The position numbers and the translations under genes were made by a program. The notes below the pieces were generated by a model. That model was not told the DNA's origin. It saw only the letters and a list, made by a program, of their open reading frames with translations, and did not search any database. Shown here one piece after another: positions 5,926 through 8,202 of a DNA stretch of 8,202 bases; within the stretch, counting starts at the first letter, position 1, and each line of letters opens with the position of its first letter. This DNA is from Planctomycetaceae bacterium (GTDB taxonomy: Bacteria > Planctomycetota > Planctomycetia > Isosphaerales > Isosphaeraceae). The stretch covers positions 1 to 8,202 of the forward strand of contig JAFANO010000032.1 of NCBI GenBank assembly GCA_019232645.1, written 5' to 3'.

Positions 5926-6189
5926 CTGTGGAGGAGACCCTGGGGCCTTGGCGAAGTTGGACTCGACTCGGGATCAGGGGGCCTGAGAGGCGATCCGGAA
6001 CCGCCTGCCTGAGCCCCGAAGGGGCGGATTGATGACTTCCCGGATCGTTCTCAAAGTCCTTCGTCGGGCAGTCGTCTTCCTTGGGGGGAATCCGCACCCT
6101 CTCGGCATCATGTCCGAACATCCGGCGGGGTATGGCGACGGGGACAGGGCGGGCGGCCCCTCGGCGGTGGCGGTCCCCGACGGCGACGG
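5926..6189 (-). promoter_or_regulatory. yidC upstream region with nested inverted repeat
   Basis: No gene is convincing in this 264-base gap between the phosphoesterase stop and the yidC start. CGATCCGG (5991-5998) and CCGGATCG (6040-6047) form a perfect 8-bp stem that encloses a second hairpin, GCCCC (6013-6017) with GGGGC (6021-6025). On the minus strand this lies 66-122 bases before yidC, so it would be in its leader if transcription starts upstream. No T-run follows the hairpin, so it is not a clear terminator for the phosphoesterase. A 67-codon frame (5918-6121, -) overlapping the yidC start resembles neither YidD nor RnpA and is probably chance. Confidence 0.35.
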
Positions 6190-7017
6190 TCAGCGACCCT
6201 GGCGGAGCCGATCGCCCAGGAAGGGTTCCAGCTCGGGGATGGCGTAGATCTTCTGGATCGTCGTCTCGTAGTCGTAGACCAGCCGGCGGTAGGTGATCCG
6301 GGTCGGCCCGGCCGGGGGCAGGATGATCGTGGCATCAGGATCCGAGCCGGAGCTGGAACCGATCTCCTTCGACGGCCGGCCGTCGTCGAGGATCACGTAG
6401 CAGGCCCGGGGATCGCCGTCACGCGGCTGGCCCACCGAGCCGACGTTGACCATCAGCTTGCCGTCGCCGAGGGTATATTCGTTATCGATCTCTTCCGGCG
6501 CATAGAACTGGAACCCCTCCGTGAACACGCCGGGGACGTGGGTATGCCCCTGGAAGCAGTAGCGGTCCACCAGCTGGAACAGTCGTTCCATCTTGCGGTG
6601 ATTGTAGATATCTTCGGGGAAGATGTACTCGCTCAGCGGGTTGCGGGGCGAGCCGTGCACGAACAGGAAGGAATCGATGCGATAGGACCGGGGCAGCTCA
6701 CCGAGGAACTCCCAGCGGCGCTCGTTGTTGACGCGGTCGTGCGGGCTCTCCAGTTGCTCGCGGGTCCAGAAGATCGCCCGCTCGGCACCGATATTGAAAC
6801 CGTCGGGGTCGTACATCGCCCCCTGGTCGTGATTGCCCAACAGCGTCACCTTGCAGGTCTCCATGACGCGGTCGATGCATTCACGGGGGTTGGGGCCGTA
6901 GCCGATGATATCGCCCAAACAGAAGATCTCGGTGATGCCCTGCGACTTGATATCGTCCAGGACAACCTCCAGGGCCTCGAGGTTCCCGTGTATATCGCTA
7001 ATCAACGCACGGCGCAC
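6190..7017 (-). CDS. Calcineurin-like metallophosphoesterase, YfcE/MJ0936-like group
   Basis: This is a predicted cytoplasmic dimetal phosphoesterase of unknown substrate. The 275-residue protein carries the full motif set: SDIHGN (7-12; D8, H10), [10 protein letters not shown] (33-42; D36), GNHD (61-64; N62, H63), FVHGSP (119-124; H121) and GHTHVP (157-162; H158, H160). These residues bind two metal ions in the family. An HGxP loop plus GHTH near residue 158 suit the compact, 250-280 aa phosphodiesterase-like members more than large exonucleases. Residues about 221-239 form a Ser/Gly/Pro-rich insertion before the C-terminal part. The GTG at 7015-7017 is chosen because GGAGG lies 8 bases upstream and the protein then begins [12 protein letters not shown], as is normal in the family. 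A longer frame to 7062 adds 15 unmatched residues. It lies upstream of yidC on the same strand with a 264-base gap, so co-transcription is uncertain. The substrate cannot be told from sequence. Confidence 0.88.
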   Translation of the reverse strand: MRRALISDIHGNLEALEVVLDDIKSQGITEIFCLGDIIGYGPNPRECIDRVMETCKVTLLGNHDQGAMYDPDGFNIGAERAIFWTREQLESPHDRVNNERRWEFLGELPRSYRIDSFLFVHGSPRNPLSEYIFPEDIYNHRKMERLFQLVDRYCFQGHTHVPGVFTEGFQFYAPEEIDNEYTLGDGKLMVNVGSVGQPRDGDPRACYVILDDGRPSKEIGSSSGSDPDATIILPPAGPTRITYRRLVYDYETTIQKIYAIPELEPFLGDRLRQGR

Positions 7018-7025
7018 GGGGAAAA

Positions 7026-7030
7026 CCTCC
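7026..7030 (-). promoter_or_regulatory. Shine-Dalgarno of the phosphoesterase
   Basis: GGAGG on the minus strand is separated by 8 bases (TTTTCCCC) from the GTG at 7017. It decides the start in favour of GTG 7015-7017 over the ATG at 7060-7062, which has no such site. Confidence 0.7.
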
Positions 7031-7103
7031 GAGCGGGCAGCCACCAGCGGGCGCGATCTCAACTCTTCTAGAAAACTCGGGTAGGAGCTCTCACAATCTC
7101 TCT

Positions 7104-7133
7104 ACAATAGATTCATCATGACCCTCGGGTCAA
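7104..7133 (-). promoter_or_regulatory. Candidate promoter of the phosphoesterase
   Basis: On the minus strand, TTGACC (7133-7128) is followed after 18 bases by TATTGT (7109-7104), giving 5/6 and 4/6 consensus matches. The leader would be about 80 bases. TTGACC occurs twice in tandem (7139-7134 and 7133-7128), which might form an operator-like direct repeat. On the plus strand TACAAT (7103-7108, 5/6 of a -10 box) overlaps the same bases and could serve tsaB, but it lacks a good -35 partner. Confidence 0.35.
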
Positions 7134-7225
7134 GGTCAAGCCCCTCGCCGGCTCCCGGCCGTTTCCGGGGCCCGACTCGGCCGCATCGAGGTCCGCGGAG
7201 GGCCTCCGGAGCCCCCTGCCCGACC

Positions 7226-7927
7226 ATGAACATCCTGGCGCTGGACACATCGACCGACCGTGCGGCCCTCGCGGTCGCGACGGCCGCCGGGTCGATACAC
7301 GCCGCGACGCCCGACCCCACCTCGCGGCACGGGCGCAACCTGGTCCCCGCCATCGGCGCGGCGCTCCGCGCGGCCGGCCTGGCGGCCCGCGACCTCGACC
7401 TGATCGCCGTGGGGCTGGGGCCGGGCTCTTATACGGGGCTCCGGATCGGCCTGACCGCCGCCAAGACGCTGGCCTACGTGGCGCAGGTCCCGCTCGTCGG
7501 GCTCGACAGCCTGGAGGCGATCGCGCGCAACGCCCCGGCCGAGGCCCTTCGGGTCTCGGTCATCGCCGACGCCCAGCGCGGCGATGTCTACACGGCCGAC
7601 TTCCGCCGGTCCGGGCCGTCGGGCCCGCTCCTCCGGACGTCGCCGACCCGGATCGAGCCGCTGGCGCGCTGGTCGGCCCACCTCTCCGAGCCCGGGTCCG
7701 AACCCGTGGACGTCCTCGGCCCCGGCCTCGACCGCCTCCGCCCCGAGCTGCCGGGGAACGCCCGCGCCGCCGCCCCGGGGGCGAACTGGCCCGACGGCCG
7801 CCACCTCATCGGCCTGGCCCGCGACGCCTGGGACGGCGGCCGGCGCGACGACCCCTGGTTCCTCGAGCCCTTCTACCTCCGGCGCAGCGCGGCCGAGGAT
7901 CAATGGCAGGGCGGGGGAAAGCCGTAG
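7226..7927 (+). CDS. tsaB: tRNA t6A37 biosynthesis protein TsaB (YeaZ)
   Basis: TsaB is the inactive ASKHA-fold partner that dimerises with TsaD. With TsaE and the threonylcarbamoyl-AMP made by TsaC, the complex installs t6A at A37 of ANN-decoding tRNAs in the cytoplasm. The 233-residue length matches E. coli TsaB (231). Recognisable parts are MNILALDTSTDRAALAV (1-17), RHGRNLVPAI (34-43), the diagnostic GLGPGSYTGLRIGLTAAKTL (63-82), IADAQRGDVYTADF (113-126) and the C-terminal PFYLRRSAAED (215-225). The frame is open back to 7118, but family similarity begins exactly at ATG 7226-7228, and the extension is Pro/Arg/Gly-rich out-of-family sequence. No good SD is present: GGAGG at 7197-7201 is 24 bases away. 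It is divergent from the phosphoesterase. tsaD, tsaE and rimI are not in the window. Confidence 0.94.
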   Translation: MNILALDTSTDRAALAVATAAGSIHAATPDPTSRHGRNLVPAIGAALRAAGLAARDLDLIAVGLGPGSYTGLRIGLTAAKTLAYVAQVPLVGLDSLEAIARNAPAEALRVSVIADAQRGDVYTADFRRSGPSGPLLRTSPTRIEPLARWSAHLSEPGSEPVDVLGPGLDRLRPELPGNARAAAPGANWPDGRHLIGLARDAWDGGRRDDPWFLEPFYLRRSAAEDQWQGGGKP

Positions 7928-7977
7928 GCCTCGAAGTGGACCGCTCTGGATTGTTGGGGCGACCCGGTCGGGTGGCT

Positions 7978-7998
7978 GGGTTCGTTTGCGAACCCCAG
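7978..7998 (+). other. Hairpin 1 downstream of tsaB
   Basis: GGGTTCG (7978-7984) and CGAACCC (7989-7995) pair perfectly across TTTG. The stem extends to CTG/CAG with a bulged C. It begins about 50 bases after the tsaB stop. There is no T tract. Confidence 0.45.
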
Positions 7999-8043
7999 GT
8001 CCGGGCGCCGTCACGAGGTCCTGGATCCGAGCCCCCTCCATCC

Positions 8044-8065
8044 GTGGTTCCGTCTCCGGAACCAC
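8044..8065 (+). other. Hairpin 2 downstream of tsaB
   Basis: GTGGTTCCG (8044-8052) and CGGAACCAC (8057-8065) form a perfect 9-bp stem with a TCTC loop. It is the strongest of the three hairpins here and lies 7 bases before the next. Confidence 0.55.
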
Positions 8066-8072
8066 AGCGACC

Positions 8073-8096
8073 CGGCCGTGTCTCGTTTCACGGCCG
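8073..8096 (+). terminator. Hairpin 3 downstream of tsaB, possible weak terminator
   Basis: CGGCCGTG (8073-8080) and CACGGCCG (8089-8096) form a perfect 8-bp stem around TCTCGTTT, followed by TTTGTGAG. The short T stretch makes it a poor intrinsic terminator. Together with the two preceding stems it is the likely 3' end of the tsaB transcript. The remaining bases to 8202 hold no supported gene. TGCTTT (8180-8185) and AAAGCA (8196-8201) could pair at the very edge. Confidence 0.35.
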
Positions 8097-8202
8097 TTTG
8101 TGAGACGGTCGGATGCTCTTGGATTCCGTTTCGCTCCAGTCCCTTCAGGACGGCCTGCCTCCCTTCCCCGCCCCAGGCATGCTTTTTTTCATTTGAAAGC
8201 AA

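Noticed and set aside
5918..6121. 67-codon frame just upstream of yidC, considered as a YidD or RnpA remnant
   Set aside because: It has neither the Cys/His-rich YidD signature nor the RNR motif of RnpA, and it overlaps the yidC start out of frame.
8011..8202. 63-codon minus-strand frame at the right edge starting with TTG
   Set aside because: It runs antisense through the three hairpins, has no SD visible in the window, and shows no family resemblance.

Overview
This GC-rich window looks like chromosomal DNA of a planctomycete, most likely an Isosphaera/Singulisphaera-type member of the Planctomycetota. That placement is inferred from codon bias, the style of the proteins, a YidC with a long basic tail, and A/G-rich 'ACAGAGGACACAGAG'-type intergenic repeats. 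It has not been tested by any search. Five conserved housekeeping genes are present: aroF (DAHP synthase, +), mnmE (tRNA-modifying GTPase, -), yidC (membrane insertase, -), a calcineurin-like phosphoesterase (-) and tsaB (tRNA t6A factor, +).

Layout. Positions 1-620 hold no conventional gene. They look like a separate, highly structured transcription unit: a sigma70-like promoter (15-42), a Shine-Dalgarno sequence with 13 nt of perfect anti-SD complementarity (163-175) placed before 10- and 22-codon mini-ORFs, a series of hairpins, and a strong intrinsic terminator (495-529). aroF follows at 621-1634. Between the convergent aroF and mnmE lies a 37-bp nearly perfect inverted repeat (1695-1807). 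mnmE (1868-3208) is preceded by a 407-bp gap that holds a long inverted repeat, with a 65-bp perfect core in each arm, and a minus-strand terminator between the arms. yidC (3616-5925) and the phosphoesterase (6190-7017) follow on the same minus strand. tsaB (7226-7927) is divergent from the phosphoesterase and is followed by three consecutive hairpins.

The yidC-mnmE order is the ancestral bacterial arrangement (rnpA-yidC-mnmE neighbourhood), but the repeat/terminator insertion probably uncouples their transcription here. MnmE and TsaB both modify tRNA anticodon loops (U34 and A37 respectively). aroF is the entry enzyme of the shikimate pathway. The genes do not form an obvious single pathway.

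The coding genes are ordinary. The parts that deserve attention are non-coding: the structured 5' unit with its maximal Shine-Dalgarno sequence, and the two long inverted repeats. I see no CRISPR array, transposase, phage gene, tRNA or rRNA.
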